A stretch of DNA of 64,000 bases, taken from NCBI GenBank assembly GCA_034401795.1, contig CM067360.1:124723901-124787900 (forward strand). Reading direction: 5' to 3'. Each line of letters opens with the position of its first letter. The stretch's first letter is position 1. A program made the position numbers and the translations under genes. The stretch is from Chaetoderma sp. LZ-2023a. Its lineage: Eukaryota > Mollusca > Caudofoveata > Chaetodermatida > Chaetodermatidae. Of this stretch, positions 1 through 12,793 are shown piece after piece. The notes under the pieces were generated by a model. It did not search any database. It saw only the letters and a program-made list of their open reading frames with translations, and was not told the DNA's origin.

Positions 1-504
1 CCTGACTTCCAAGAATTAATATCTAGTAGATTTGTGTTTATGACATAGCTACATAATTTACGATCCGAGTTATTCCGCAAATGTCTGAATATTGCGTCTT
101 GCAACAACCAAGCCAAAGCTTTGTTTTGATAAGCTGTTGCTCTAGAACATCCACTCACAATTTTGATTTTATTAAAGATTTATCAGAAATTGTCAAATCG
201 CTTTTCCTTAACAGCTTGATCGGTCTAAACCAGATTTGGGTAGAATAATTATATTATGGTAGGCTCTAGAACTAGAATTTTGATTCAGTAATTTTTGGGT
301 GAAAATCTGGGATTTTATGAAAAACTTAGTGGAAATTGTCAAATTGCTACTCTTCCTAAACGCATTGGCCAATTTCATCAAGTCCTTGGACCTCTTGCTA
401 AGCTAAAAGGCAGTGTTACCTTAAACAATGTGCTCACAAAAATGTCTTCACCTTTTAGCCCTTGTAATTGTCAAGAAAATTAACATTCTTGCTCAGTGAG
501 TATT
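1..504. repeat. Degenerate intergenic repeat, no gene seen
   Basis: I see no supportable gene here. The part around 150-330 contains 'taggctctagaac' and 'gtgaaaatctgggatttta'. Read on the minus strand, these match the degenerate array in the element at 31850-34117 (phrases 'tctagagccta' and 'agattttcac'). The short open frame at 295-483 lies in this repeat and is not a credible gene. Confidence 0.4.
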
Positions 505-680
505 CATTTGCCGACCAAGAGAAGACTATTTTTGAAATTTTATCACTGGAATCTCTGGCTTGATAAACGAGCCAGTCATTCGAGTGGTGGTAAATGTAAA
601 AAAATTGTCTGCTTTTGACCGGGAAATGGAGTCATTAGTAAAAATCAAATTTTCTTTAAATCATGGCCATTAAAAGGTTA
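505..680. repeat. Palindromic MITE 'pal-1', copy 1
   Basis: Hairpin-type repeat. The left arm holds 'gaccaagagaagactattt', followed by a central inverted sequence (tggct...gagccagtcatt), a degraded right arm and an exit at 'ttaaaaggttaa'. At least ten full or partial copies of this family occur in the window, and this one lies just before minisatellite A. Confidence 0.6.
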
Positions 681-771
681 AGGATATTGTTATCATGTTT
701 ATAATTGTTGATATTTTCAACGGTTTCCACAAGATTCCTCAAGTAGAAGTTATAACACTAACTGCATGACC

Positions 772-3610
772 GAGGTCATATTGTGTCTGCTGAGCTAATC
801 CAACTGAGGTCATATTGTGTCTGCTGAGCTAATCCAACTGAGGTCATATTGTGTCTGCTGAGCTAATCCAACTGAGGTCATATTGTGTCTGCTGGGCTAA
901 TCCAACTGAGGTTATATTGTGTCTGCTGGGCTAATCCAACTGAGATTATATTGTGTCTGCTGGGCTAATCCAACGGAGATTATATTGTGTCTGCTGGGCT
1001 AATCCAACTGAGGTCACATTGTGTCTGCTGAGCTAATCCAACTGAGGTCACATTGTGTCTGCTGAGCTAATCCAACTGAGGTCACATTGTGTCTGCTGAG
1101 CTAATCCAACTGAGGTCACATTGTGTCTGCTGAGCTAATCCAACTGAGGTCACATTGTGTCTGCTGAGCTAATCCAACTGAGGTTATATTGTGTCTGCTG
1201 AGCTAATCCAACTGAGGTCATATTGTGTCTGCTGGGCTAATCCAACTGAGGTTATATTGTGTCTGCTGAGCTAATCCAACTGAGGTCATATTGTGTCTGC
1301 TGAGCTAATCCAACTGAGGTTATATTGTGTATGCTGAGCTAATCCAACTGAGGTCATATTGTGTCTGCTGAGCTAATCCAACTGAGGTCATATTGTGTCT
1401 GCTGGGCTAATCCAACTGAGGTCACATTGTGTCTGCAAAGCTAATCCAACTGAGGTTATATTGTGTCTGCTGAGCTAATCCAACTGAGGTCATATTGTGT
1501 CTGCTGAGCTAATCCAACTGAGGTTATATTGTGTCTGCTGGGCTAATCCAACTGAGGTTATATTGTGTCTGCTGAGCTAATCCAACTGAGGTCATATTGT
1601 GTCTGCTGAGCTAATCCAACTGAGGTTATATTGTGTATGCTGAGCTAATCCAACTGAGGTCATATTGTGTCTGCTGGGCTAATCCAACTGAGGTCACATT
1701 GTGTCTGCTGAGCTAATCCAACTGAGGTTATATTGTGTCTGCCGAGCTAATCCAACTGAGGTCATATTGTGTCTGCCGAGCTAATCCAACTGAGGTCATA
1801 TTGTGTCTTCTGAGCTAATCCAACTGAGGTTATATAGTGTCTTCTGAGCTAATCCAACTGAGGTCATATTGTGTCTGCCGAGCTAATCCAACTGAGGTCA
1901 TATTGTGTCTGCTGAGCTAATCCAACTGAGGTTATATAGTGTCTTCTGAGCTAATCCAACTGAGGTCATATTGTGTCTGCTGAGCTAATCCAACTGAGGT
2001 CATATTGTGTCTGCTGAGCTAATCCAACTGAGGTTATATTGTGTATGCTGAGCTAATCCAACTGAGGTTATATTGTGTCTGCTGGGTTAATCCAACTGAG
2101 GTTATATTGTGTCTGCTGAGCTAATCCAACTGAGGTTATATTGTGTCTGCTGGGCTAATCCAACTGAGGTCACATTGTGTCTGCTGAGCTAATCCAACTG
2201 AGGTTATATTGTGTCTGCTGAGCTAATCCAACTGAGGTCATATTGTGTCTGCTGAGCTAATCCAACTGAGGTTATATTGTGTATGCTGAGCTAATCCAAC
2301 TGAGGTTATATTGTGTCTGCTGGGCTAATCCAACTGAGGTTATATAGTGTCTTCTGAGCTAATCCAACCGAGGTTATATTGTGTCTGCTGAGCTAATCCA
2401 ACTGAGGTCATATTGTGTCTGCTGAGCTAATCCAACTGAGGTTATATTGTGTATGCTGAGCTAATCCAACTGAGGTCATATTGTGTCTGCTGGGCTAATC
2501 CAACTGAGGTCACATTGTGTCTGCTGAGCTAATCCAACTGAGGTTATATTGTGTCTGCTGAGCTAATCCAACTGAGGTCATATTGTGTCTGCCGAGCTAA
2601 TCCAACTGAGGTTATATAGTGTCTTCTGAGCTAATCCAACTGAGGTCATATTGTGTCTGCTGAGCTAATCCAACTGAGGTCATATTGTGTCTGCTGAGCT
2701 AATCCAACTGAGGTTATATTGTGTATGCTGAGCTAATCCAACTGAGGTTATATTGTGTCTGCTGGGCTAATCCAACTGAGGTTATATTGTGTCTGCTGAG
2801 CTAATCCAACTGAGGTCATATTGTGTCTGCTGAGCTAATCCAACTGAGGTTATATTGTGTATGCTGAGCTAATCCAACTGAGGTCATATTGTGTCTGCTG
2901 GGCTAATCCAACTGAGGTCACATTGTGTCTGCTGAGCTAATCCAACTGAGGTTATATTGTGTCTGCTGAGCTAATCCAACTGAGGTCATATTGTGTCTGC
3001 CGAGCTAATCCAACTGAGGTTATATAGTGTCTTCTGAGCTAATCCAACTGAGGTCATATTGTGTCTGGTGAGCTAATCCAACTGAGGTCATATTGTGTCT
3101 GCCGAGCTAATCCAACTGAGGTTATATTGTGTCTGCTGAGCTAATCCAACTGAGGTCATATTGTGTCTGCTGAGCTAATCCAACTGAGGTTATATTGTGT
3201 CTGCTGGGCTAATCCAACTGAGGTTATATTGTGTCTTCTGAGCTAATCCAACTGAGGTTATATTGTGTCTGCTGAGCTAATCCAACTGAGGCCTTTTTGT
3301 GTGTGGCGAGCTAATCCAACTGAGGCCTTTTTGTGTGTTGTGCGCTAATCCAACTCATGTCTTACTGTGTGTGGTGAACTAATCCAACCGAGGTCTTATT
3401 GTGTGTGCTGAGCTAACTGAGGTCGCATTGTGTGTGGTGAGCTAATCCAACTCATGTCTTATTGTGTGTGGTGAACTAATCCAACCGAGGTCTTATTGTG
3501 TGTGCTGAGCTAATCCAACTGAGGTCGCATTGTGTGTGGTGAGCTAATCCAACTGAGGTATTATTGTGCGTGGTGAACTAATCCAACTGAGGTCTTATTG
3601 TGTGTGGCTG
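772..3610. repeat. Minisatellite A, 34-bp unit, about 83 copies
   Basis: Uninterrupted tandem array with consensus 'gaggtcatattgtgtctg' followed by 'ctgagctaatccaact' (34 bp). Variants recur in ordered blocks: 'cata', 'ttata' or 'caca' before 'ttgtgt', and 'ctgctgagct', 'ctgctgggct', 'tatgctgagct' or 'cttctgagct' after it. This suggests duplication of multi-unit blocks. The last 300 bp (from about 3290) are more divergent and use 'gtgtgtgctgagct' or 'gtgtggtgagct', approaching the unit of minisatellite B. No coding content is seen. Confidence 0.95.
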
Positions 3611-3639
3611 ACTACAGGTCCTCCAAATCAGGTCTTAAA

Positions 3640-5392
3640 CATTAGCTGTCGAATTTGTTCAAGAACATTTCTCATAGAAAATGTCTATTTGCAGACCAAG
3701 AGAAGACTATTTTTTAAAATGTAGCAATGGTATGATTGGCTCTGTTATCGAGCCAGTCAATCCAGTGGTAAATTTTAAATAAGAGGCGGCCTACAGGTGT
3801 CACTCACCTGGAGTTGTTTTGGCAAAAATTACGGGGTGTAGGTTATCGCAGATGGCCGCCAAAACATTTGGCCAATCAAGTTCCCTTGAACAAACTTGGT
3901 GCAGCTCTTGCCCTAGATGATATTTCATGTGTTTTGAATTGATCCCCCAAGCAGTTTTGGAGAAGATTTTTAAAGACATTTCTAAAAATAGACCAAAATC
4001 CAAGATGGAGCGAGAATACATTTTAAATTTCCCATTGCTTTAGTATGGGAGATTATGGCAGGTAAATGATCTAAGATGGCCGCTAAACCGTTTATCCGAC
4101 AGTCTCGAAAATGACAAATTTGAAATCACAATGTGCAAAAACATATATAAAACCCATTTCAGCCTCAAGATCCATCAAATAAAAAATCCAATATGGCCGC
4201 CAAACACGCTATATATAGATTGGCCCACAGCGGCCAGGTTTTTTGACAGATCAACATTTCTTGAACAAACGTTAATAGCCCGTCATCCCTAATCATATAT
4301 CACAAATTTCAGCCTGATTGCGTTAGCGGTTCTGGGGAAGAAGTCGTTATATTGAAAACGAGGTCATCCAAGATGGCCGCTGAACCATTTGATCAATCAA
4401 GTTTGCTTGAACAAAATTGGGTCAGCTCTTGCCCTAGATCATATTTCATGATGTTTAAATTGATCCGTCAAACAGTTTCGAAGATTTTTAAAGACATTTC
4501 TAAAAATCGGCCGAAATCCAAGATGGCCGCAGGCCAAATTGGCCGATCAGCTTCGTTTGAACAAAATGGAATCTCTATGCCCTAAGGATGCTTCCTTCCA
4601 AATATAATTGAAATCGGCCCATTAGTTCTCGAGAAGACATTTTTAATTTCCCATTGCTTTAGTTAGAATTGGGAGCTTTTGCTGGGAAAATGATCCAAGA
4701 TGACCGCCAAACGGTTTATCCGACAATTTTGAAAATTGCAAATTTGAGATCAGAATACCCAAAAGCTATATAAAACCAATTTCGGCCTCAAAATCCATTA
4801 AATAAAAAAAAACAATATGGCCACCAAACACGCTATATATTGATTGGCCCACAGGCCGGGCCACGGCGGCCATGTTTTTTGATGGATCAACGTCTCTTGA
4901 ACAAACTTTAATGACCCTTATTCCCTAATCATATATCACAAATTTTGGCCTGATCGCTTCAACGGTTCTGGGGAAGAAGCGGCTTTTGTGAAAATGTGGT
5001 CATCCAAGATGGCCGCTGAACCATTTGGTAAATTAAGCTCCCTTGAACAAACTTGGTTCAGCTCTTGCCCTAGATCATATCTCGTGAGTTCTGAATCGAT
5101 CCCTCACATGGTTTCGGAGATTTTTAAAGACATTTCTAAAAATGGGCCAAATTCCAAGATAGCCGATCGGCTTCGTTTGAACAAACTTGAATCTCTATGC
5201 CCTAAGGATGCTTCATGCCAAATATAATTGAAATCGGCCCAGTGGTTCTTGAGAAGTCGTTTAAAGGAAAAGTTGACGGACAATGGACGGACACACGACG
5301 AATGGTCACCACGGCATAAGCTCACATGGTCTTTTCTTGGTCTGCAAATCGACATTTCTCGAGACCGTTGCAGAATCTGTTAAAGAGTTTAA
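3640..5392. repeat. pal-1 MITE copy split by a nested element
   Basis: The left part of pal-1 (3640-3780, with 'gcagaccaagagaagacta' and the central 'cgagccagtcaatccagtgg') continues at about 5330 ('tcttttcttggtctgcaaat...gacatttctcgagacc'). The intervening 1.55 kb is a different element. The copy at 28985-31665 is split at the same point. Confidence 0.6.
3780..5330. mobile_element. Non-autonomous element X, copy 1, with internal ~620-bp repeats
   Basis: Starts with 'aagaggcggcctacaggtgt' and 'ctcacctgg' and ends at the 'ggacggacacacgacgaatg' and 'cataagctcac' motifs. Inside are about 2.3 units of an approximately 620-bp repeat; the marker 'tatgccctaagga' recurs at 4576 and 5196. Each unit holds several 'caagatggccgc' motifs and phrases such as 'cccttgaacaaacttgg' and 'ttgaaatcggccca'. 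Short open frames starting MAAEPF occur in the units, but they are fragmented and not conserved as a protein. I see no transposase. Confidence 0.6.
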
Positions 5393-5404
5393 TGTTTGTG
5401 CTGA

Positions 5405-8400
5405 GTTAATCAAACTATTAATGCCTTATTGTGTGTCTAACTACTCTAACTCGGGCCTTATTGTGTGTCTAACTACTCCAACTCGGGCCTTATTGTGTGT
5501 CTAACTACTCCAACTCGGGTCTTATTGTGTGTCTAACTACTCCAACTCGGATCTTATTGTGCGTCTAACTACTCCAACTCGGATCTTATTGTATGTCTAA
5601 CTACTCCAACTCGGGTCCTATTGTGTGTCTAACTACTCCAACTCGGGCCTTATTGTGTGTCTAACTACTCCAACTCGGGTCTTATTGTGTGTCTAACTAC
5701 TCCAACTCGGGCCTTATTGTGTGTCTAACTACTCCAACTCGAGTCTTATTGTGTGTCTAACTACTCCAACTCGGGTCTTATTGTGTGTCTAACTACTCCA
5801 ACTCTGGTCTTATTGTGTGTCTAACTACTCCAACTCGGGCCTTATTGTGTGTCTAACTACTCCAACTCGGGCCTTATTGTGTGTCTAACTACTCCAACTC
5901 GGGTCTTATTGTGTGTCTAACTACTCCAACTCGGGCCTTATTGTGTGTCTAACTACTCCAACTCGGGCCTTATTGTGTGTCTAACTACTCCAACTCGGGT
6001 CTTATTGTGTGTCTAACTACTCCAACTCGGGTCTTATTGTGTGTCTAATTACTCCAACTCGGGTCTTATTGTGTGTCTAACTACTTCAACTCGGGCCTTA
6101 TTGTGTGTCTAACTACTCCAACTCGGGCCTTGTGTGTCTAACTACTCCAACTCGGGCCTTATTGTGTGTCTAACTACTCCAACTCGGACCTTATTGTGTG
6201 TCTAACTACTTCAACTCGGGTCTTATTGTGTCTAACTACTCCAACTCGGGCCTTATTGTGTGTCTAACTACTCCAACTCGGGTCTTATTGTGTGTCTAAC
6301 TACTCCAACTCGGGTCTTATTGTGTGTCTAATTACTCCAACTCGGGTCTTATTGTGTGTCTAACTACTTCAACTCGGGCCTTATTGTGTGTCTAACTACT
6401 CCAACTCGGGCCTTGTGTGTCTAACTACTCCAACTCGGGCCTTATTGTGTGTCTAACTACTCCAACTCGGACCTTATTGTGTGTCTAACTACTTCAACTC
6501 GGGTCTTATTGTGTCTAACTACTCCAACTCGGGTCTTATTGTGTGTCTAACTACTCCAACTCGGGTCTTATTGTGTGTCTAACTACTCCAACTCGGGCCT
6601 TATTGTGTGTCTAACTACTCCAACTCGGGCCTTATTGTGTGTCTAACTACTCCAACTCGGGCCTTATTGTGTGTCTAACTACTCCAACTCGGGCCTTATT
6701 GTGTGTCTAACTACTCCAACTCGGGTCTTATTGTGTGTCTAACTACTCCAACTCGGGTCTTATTGTGTGTCTAACTACTCCAACTCGGGTCTTATTGTGT
6801 GTCTAACTACTCCAACTCGGGCCTTATTGTGTGTCTAACTACTCCAACTCGGGTCTTATTGTGTGTCTAACTACTCCAACTCGGGCCTTATTGTGTCTAA
6901 CTACTCCAACTCAGGTCTTATTGTGTCTAACTACTCCAACTCGGATCTTATTGTATGTCTAACTACTCCAACTCGGGTCCTATTGTGTGTCTAACTACTC
7001 CAACTCGGGCCTTATTGTGTGTCTAACTACTCCAACTCGGGTCTTACTGTGTGTCTAACTACTCCAACTCGGGCCTTATTGTGTGTCTAACTACTCCAAC
7101 TCGAGTCTTATTGTGTGTCTAACTACTCCAACTCGGGTCTTATTGTGTGTCTAACTACTCCAACTCTGGTCTTATTGTGTGTCTAACTACTCCAACTCGG
7201 GCCTTATTGTGTGTCTAACTACTCCAACTCGGGCCTTATTGTGTGTCTAACTACTCCAACTCGGGCCTTATTGTGTGTCTAACTACTCCAACTCGGGTCT
7301 TATTGTGTGTCTAACTACTCCAACTCGGGTCTTATTGTGTGTCTAATTACTCCAACTCGGGTCTTATTGTGTGTCTAACTACTTCAACTCGGGCCTTATT
7401 GTGTGTCTAACTACTCCAACTCGGGCCTTGTGTGTCTAACTACTCCAACTCGGGCCTTATTGTGTGTCTAACTACTCCAACTCGGACCTTATTGTGTGTC
7501 TAACTACTTCAACTCGGGTCTTATTGTGTCTAACTACTCCAACTCGGGTCTTATTGTGTGTCTAACTACTCCAACTCGGGTCTTATTGTGTGTCTAACTA
7601 CTCCAACTCGGGCCTTATTGTGTGTCTAACTACTCCAACTCGGGCCTTATTGTGTGTCTAACTACTCCAACTCGGGCCTTATTGTGTGTCTAACTACTCC
7701 AACTCGGGCCTTATTGTGTGTCTAACTACTCCAACTCGGGTCTTATTGTGTGTCTAACTACTCCAACTCGGGTCTTATTGTGTGTCTAACTACTCCAACT
7801 CGGGTCTTATTGTGTATCTAACTACTCCAACTCGGGCCTTATTGTGTGTCTAACTACTCCAACTCGGGTCTTATTGTGTGTCTAACTACTCCAACTCGGG
7901 CCTTATTGTGTCTAACTACTCCAACTCGGGTCTTATTGTGTCTAACTACTCCAACTCGGGTCTTATTGTGTGTCTAACTACTCCAACTCGGGTCATTGTG
8001 TGTCTAACTACTCCAACTCGGGTCTTATTGTGTGCCTAACTACTCCAACTCGGGCCTTATTGTGTGTCTAACTACTCCAACTCGGGCCTTATTGTGTGTC
8101 TAACTACTCCAACTCAGGCCTTATTGTGTGTCTAACTACTCCAACTCGGGTCTTATTGTGTGTCTAACTACTCCAACTCGGATCTTATTGTGCGTCTAAC
8201 TACTCCAACTCGGATCTTATTGTGCGTCTAACTACTCCAACTCGGATCTTATTGTATGTCTAACTACTCCAACTCGGGTCCTATTGTGTGTCTAACTACT
8301 CCAACTCGGGCCTTATTGTGTGTCTAACTACTCCAACTCGGGCCTTATTGTGTGTCTAACTACTCCAACTCTGGTCTTATTGTGTGTCTAACTACTCCAA

Positions 8401-11400
8401 CTCTGGTCTTATTGTGTGTCTAACTACTCCAACTCGGGCCTTATTGTGTGTCTAACTACTCCAACTCGGGCCTTATTGTGTGTCTAACTACTCCAACTCG
8501 GGCCTTATTGTGTGTCTAACTACTCCAACTCGGGTCTTATTGTGTGTCTAACTACTCCAACTCGGGTCTTATTGTGTGTCTAATTACTCCAACTCGGGTC
8601 TTATTGTGTGTCTAACTACTTCAACTCGGGCCTTATTGTGTGTCTAACTACTCCAACTCGGGCCTTGTGTGTCTAACTACTCCAACTCGGGCCTTATTGT
8701 GTGTCTAACTACTCCAACTCGGACCTTATTGTGTGTCTAACTACTTCAACTCGGGTCTTGTTGTGTCTAACTACTCCAACTCGGGTCTTATTGTGTGTCT
8801 AACTACTCCAACTCGGGTCTTATTGTGTGTCTAACTACTCCAACTCGGGCCTTATTGTGTGTCTAACTACTCCAACTCGGGCCTTATTGTGTGTCTAACT
8901 ACTCCAACTCGGGCCTTATTGTGTGTCTAACTACTCCAACTCGGGCCTTATTGTGTGTCTAACTACTCCAACTCGGGTCTTATTGTGTGTCTAACTACTC
9001 CAACTCGGGTCTTATTGTGTGTCTAACTACTCCAACTCGGGTCTTATTGTGTGTCTAACTACTCCAACTCGGGCCTTATTGTGTGTCTAACTACTCCAAC
9101 TCGGGTCTTATTGTGTGTCTAACTACTCCAACTCGGGCCTTATTGTGTCTAACTACTCCAACTCGGGCCTTATTGTGTGTCTAACTACTCCAACTCGGGC
9201 CTTATTGTGTGTCTAACTACTCCAACTCGGGCCTTATTGTGTGTCTAACTACTCCAACTCGGGTCTTATTGTGTGTCTAACTACTCCAACTCGGGTCTTA
9301 TTGTGTGTCTAACTACTCCAACTCGGGTCTTATTGTGTCTAACTACTCCAACTCGGGCCTTATTGTGTGTCTAACTACTCCAACTCGGGTCTTATTGTGT
9401 GTCTAACTACTCCAACTCGGGCCTTATTGTGTCTAACTACTCCAACTCGGGTCTTATTGTGTCTAACTACTCCAACTCGGGTCTTATTGTGTGTCTAACT
9501 ACTCCAACTCGGGTCATTGTGTGTCTAACTACTCCAACTCGGGTCTTATTGTGTGCCTAACTACTCCAACTCGGGCCTTATTGTGTGCCTAACTACTCCA
9601 ACTCGGGCCTTATTGTGTGTCTAACTACTCCAACTCGGGCCTTATTGTGTGTCTAACTACTCCAACTCGGGTCTTATTGTGTGTCTAACTACTCCAACTC
9701 GGATCTTATTGTGCGTCTAACTACTCCAACTCGGATCTTATTGTATGTCTAACTACTCCAACTCGGGTCCTATTGTGTGTCTAACTACTCCAACTCGGGC
9801 CTTATTGTGTGTCTAACTACTCCAACTCGGGTCTTATTGTGTGTCTAACTACTCCAACTCGGGCCTTATTGTGTGTCTAACTACTCCAACTCGAGTCTTA
9901 TTGTGTGTCTAACTACTCCAACTCGGGTCTTATTGTGTGTCTAACTACTCCAACTCTGGTCTTATTGTGTGTCTAACTACTCCAACTCGGGCCTTATTGT
10001 GTGTCTAACTACTCCAACTCGGGCCTTATTGTGTGTCTAACTACTCCAACTCGGGCCTTATTGTGTGTCTAACTACTCCAACTCGGGTCTTATTGTGTGT
10101 CTAACTACTCCAACTCGGGTCTTATTGTGTGTCTAATTACTCCAACTCGGGTCTTATTGTGTGTCTAACTACTTCAACTCGGGCCTTATTGTGTGTCTAA
10201 CTACTCCAACTCGGGCCTTGTGTGTCTAACTACTCCAACTCGGGCCTTATTGTGTGTCTAACTACTCCAACTCGGACCTTATTGTGTGTCTAACTACTTC
10301 AACTCGGGTCTTATTGTGTCTAACTACTCCAACTCGGGTCTTATTGTGTGTCTAACTACTCCAACTCGGGTCTTATTGTGTGTCTAACTACTCCAACTCG
10401 GGCCTTATTGTGTGTCTAACTACTCCAACTCGGGCCTTATTGTGTGTCTAACTACTCCAACTCGGGCCTTATTGTGTGTCTAACTACTCCAACTCGGGCC
10501 TTATTGTGTGTCTAACTACTCCAACTCGGGTCTTATTGTGTGTCTAACTACTCCAACTCGGGTCTTATTGTGTGTCTAACTACTCCAACTCGGGTCTTAT
10601 TGTGTGTCTAACTACTCCAACTCGGGCCTTATTGTGTGTCTAACTACTCCAACTCGGGTCTTATTGTGTGTCTAACTACTCCAACTCGGGCCTTATTGTG
10701 TCTAACTACTCCAACTCGGGTCTTATTGTGTCTAACTACTCCAACTCGGGTCTTATTGTGTGTCTAACTACTCCAACTCGGGTCATTGTGTGTCTAACTA
10801 CTCCAACTTGGGTCTTATTGTGTGCCTAACTACTCCAACTCGGGCCTTATTGTGTGTCTAACTACTCCAACTCGGGCCTTATTGTGTGTCTAACTACTCC
10901 AACTCGGGCCTTATTGTGTGTCTAACTACTCCAACTCGGGTCTTATTGTGTGTCTAACTACTCCAACTCGGATCTTATTGTGCGTCTAACTACTCCAACT
11001 CGGATCTTATTGTATGTCTAACTACTCCAACTCGGGTCCTATTGTGTGTCTAACTACTCCAACTCGGGCCTTATTGTGTGTCTAACTACTCCAACTCGGG
11101 TCTTATTGTGTGTCTAACTACTCCAACTCGGGCCTTATTGTGTGTCTAACTACTCCAACTCGAGTCTTATTGTGTGTCTAACTACTCCAACTCTGGTCTT
11201 ATTGTGTGTCTAACTACTCCAACTCGGGCCTTATTGTGTGTCTAACTACTCCAACTCGGGCCTTATTGTGTGTCTAACTACTCCAACTCGGGCCTTATTG
11301 TGTGTCTAACTACTCCAACTCGGGTCTTATTGTGTGTCTAACTACTCCAACTCGGGTCTTATTGTGTGTCTAATTACTCCAACTCGGGTCTTATTGTGTG

Positions 11401-12258
11401 TCTAACTACTTCAACTCGGGCCTTATTGTGTGTCTAACTACTCCAACTCGGGCCTTGTGTGTCTAACTACTCCAACTCGGGCCTTATTGTGTGTCTAACT
11501 ACTCCAACTCGGACCTTATTGTGTGTCTAACTACTTCAACTCGGGTCTTGTTGTGTCTAACTACTCCAACTCGGGTCTTATTGTGTGTCTAACTACTCCA
11601 ACTCGGGTCTTATTGTGTGTCTAACTACTCCAACTCGGGCCTTATTGTGTGTCTAACTACTCCAACTCGGGCCTTATTGTGTGTCTAACTACTCCAACTC
11701 GGGCCTTATTGTGTGTCTAACTACTCCAACTCGGGCCTTATTGTGTGTCTAACTACTCCAACTCGGGTCTTATTGTGTGTCTAACTACTCCAACTCGGGT
11801 CTTATTGTGTGTCTAACTACTCCAACTCGGGTCTTATTGTGTGTCTAACTACTCCAACTCGGGCCTTATTGTGTGTCTAACTACTCCAACTCGGGTCTTA
11901 TTGTGTGTCTAACTACTCCAACTCGGGCCTTATTGTGTCTAACTACTCCAACTCGGGTCTTATTGTGTCTAACTACTCCAACTCGGGTCTTATTGTGTGT
12001 CTAACTACTCCAACTCGGGTCATTGTGTGTCTAACTACTCCAACTCGGGTCTTATTGTGTGCCTAACTACTCCAACTCGGGCCTTATTGTGTGTCTAACT
12101 ACTCCAACTCGGGCCTTATTGTGTGTCTAACTACTCCAACTCGGGTCTTATTGTGTGTCTAACTACTCCCACTCGGGCCTTATTGTGTGTCTAACTACTC
12201 CAACTCGGGTCTTATTGTGTGTCTAACTACTCCAACTCGGGTCTTATTGTGTGTAGCA
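5405..12258. repeat. Minisatellite B, 32-bp unit, about 213 copies, with higher-order repeats
   Basis: Tandem array with consensus 'tctaactactccaactcg' followed by 'ggtcttattgtgtg' (32 bp). Rare variant units mark a higher-order period. The shortened unit 'gggccttgtgtg' occurs at 6125, 6408, 7423, 8660, 10213 and 11450. The variant 'gggtcattgtg' occurs at 7990, 9511, 10780 and 12017. Spacings cluster near 1.24 kb, with some of 1.52-1.55 kb. Every strand and frame is broken by stops, so the array is non-coding. Confidence 0.95.
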
Positions 12259-12793
12259 ACCTAATCAAATTGTGTAATCCTCGCCTGAATTCTCTCCAGT
12301 TAAAATGTAGACATTTCCACACATGTAGGATTGTGAGATTATTGCGTTGGGTGATTACAATCGATTATTTAAGAATAATTGTGATTACTCGATTAAGCAG
12401 CAGCCTGGGCATTACCCAGACATAACATCACTGAAATGCCTGGCTCAATGCACGAGTCAGTCATTCCAGTATGACATTGTCAAAAATAGTTTCTCTTGGC
12501 CTGCAAATGGATATATATTCGCTGAGCAAAATGCAAATTTTTGCAACGATCGCAATAAAGACTAATTAATTAAAAGGTAGGTTTTGAAATATCTTAGGCG
12601 GTACAAATTATTCATGATTATTCAATTAATCATATACATGCAAGATTTAAAAAGATTTTCGAATTAATCACGTAATCATGCACGCCTACACACATGAATG
12701 GAATGAGATCATTTTATTATGATCGCCTTCAACAAAGCTTTGCTCGACAAACACACATGCAGAGCCTGACTCTGTCCAGCACTGTTCTGACCC
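12259..12793. other. Region downstream of POLK stop: MITE and DNA-transposon remnants
   Basis: About 12430-12520 is a partial pal-1 copy ('cgagtcagtcattccag', 'cttggcctgcaaatgga'). About 12350-12690 contains palindromic 'gattaatcacg'-type sequence ending at 'catgcacgcctaca', which resembles a decayed hAT-type end. I could not place a further POLK exon here. Confidence 0.4.
12713..12718 (-). terminator. Candidate POLK poly(A) signal AATAAA
   Basis: The minus strand reads AATAAA 76 nt downstream of the in-frame stop of exon 10. If used, POLK ends in exon 10. This competes with the alternative that the GTAAGG overlapping the stop is a real splice donor. Confidence 0.35.

Noticed and set aside
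295-483. 62-codon plus-strand frame at the left edge
   Set aside because: It lies in a degenerate repeat related to element Y. There are no splice signals or protein features.
4352-5227. Open frames starting [13 protein letters not shown] and relatives at 30485-31439
   Set aside because: They recur only as parts of the element X unit, differ in frame and length between units, and show no conserved protein.
772-12258. Regular short direct repeats resembling a CRISPR array
   Set aside because: There are no unique spacers: whole units repeat with point variants. The context is a split eukaryotic gene. This is minisatellite DNA.
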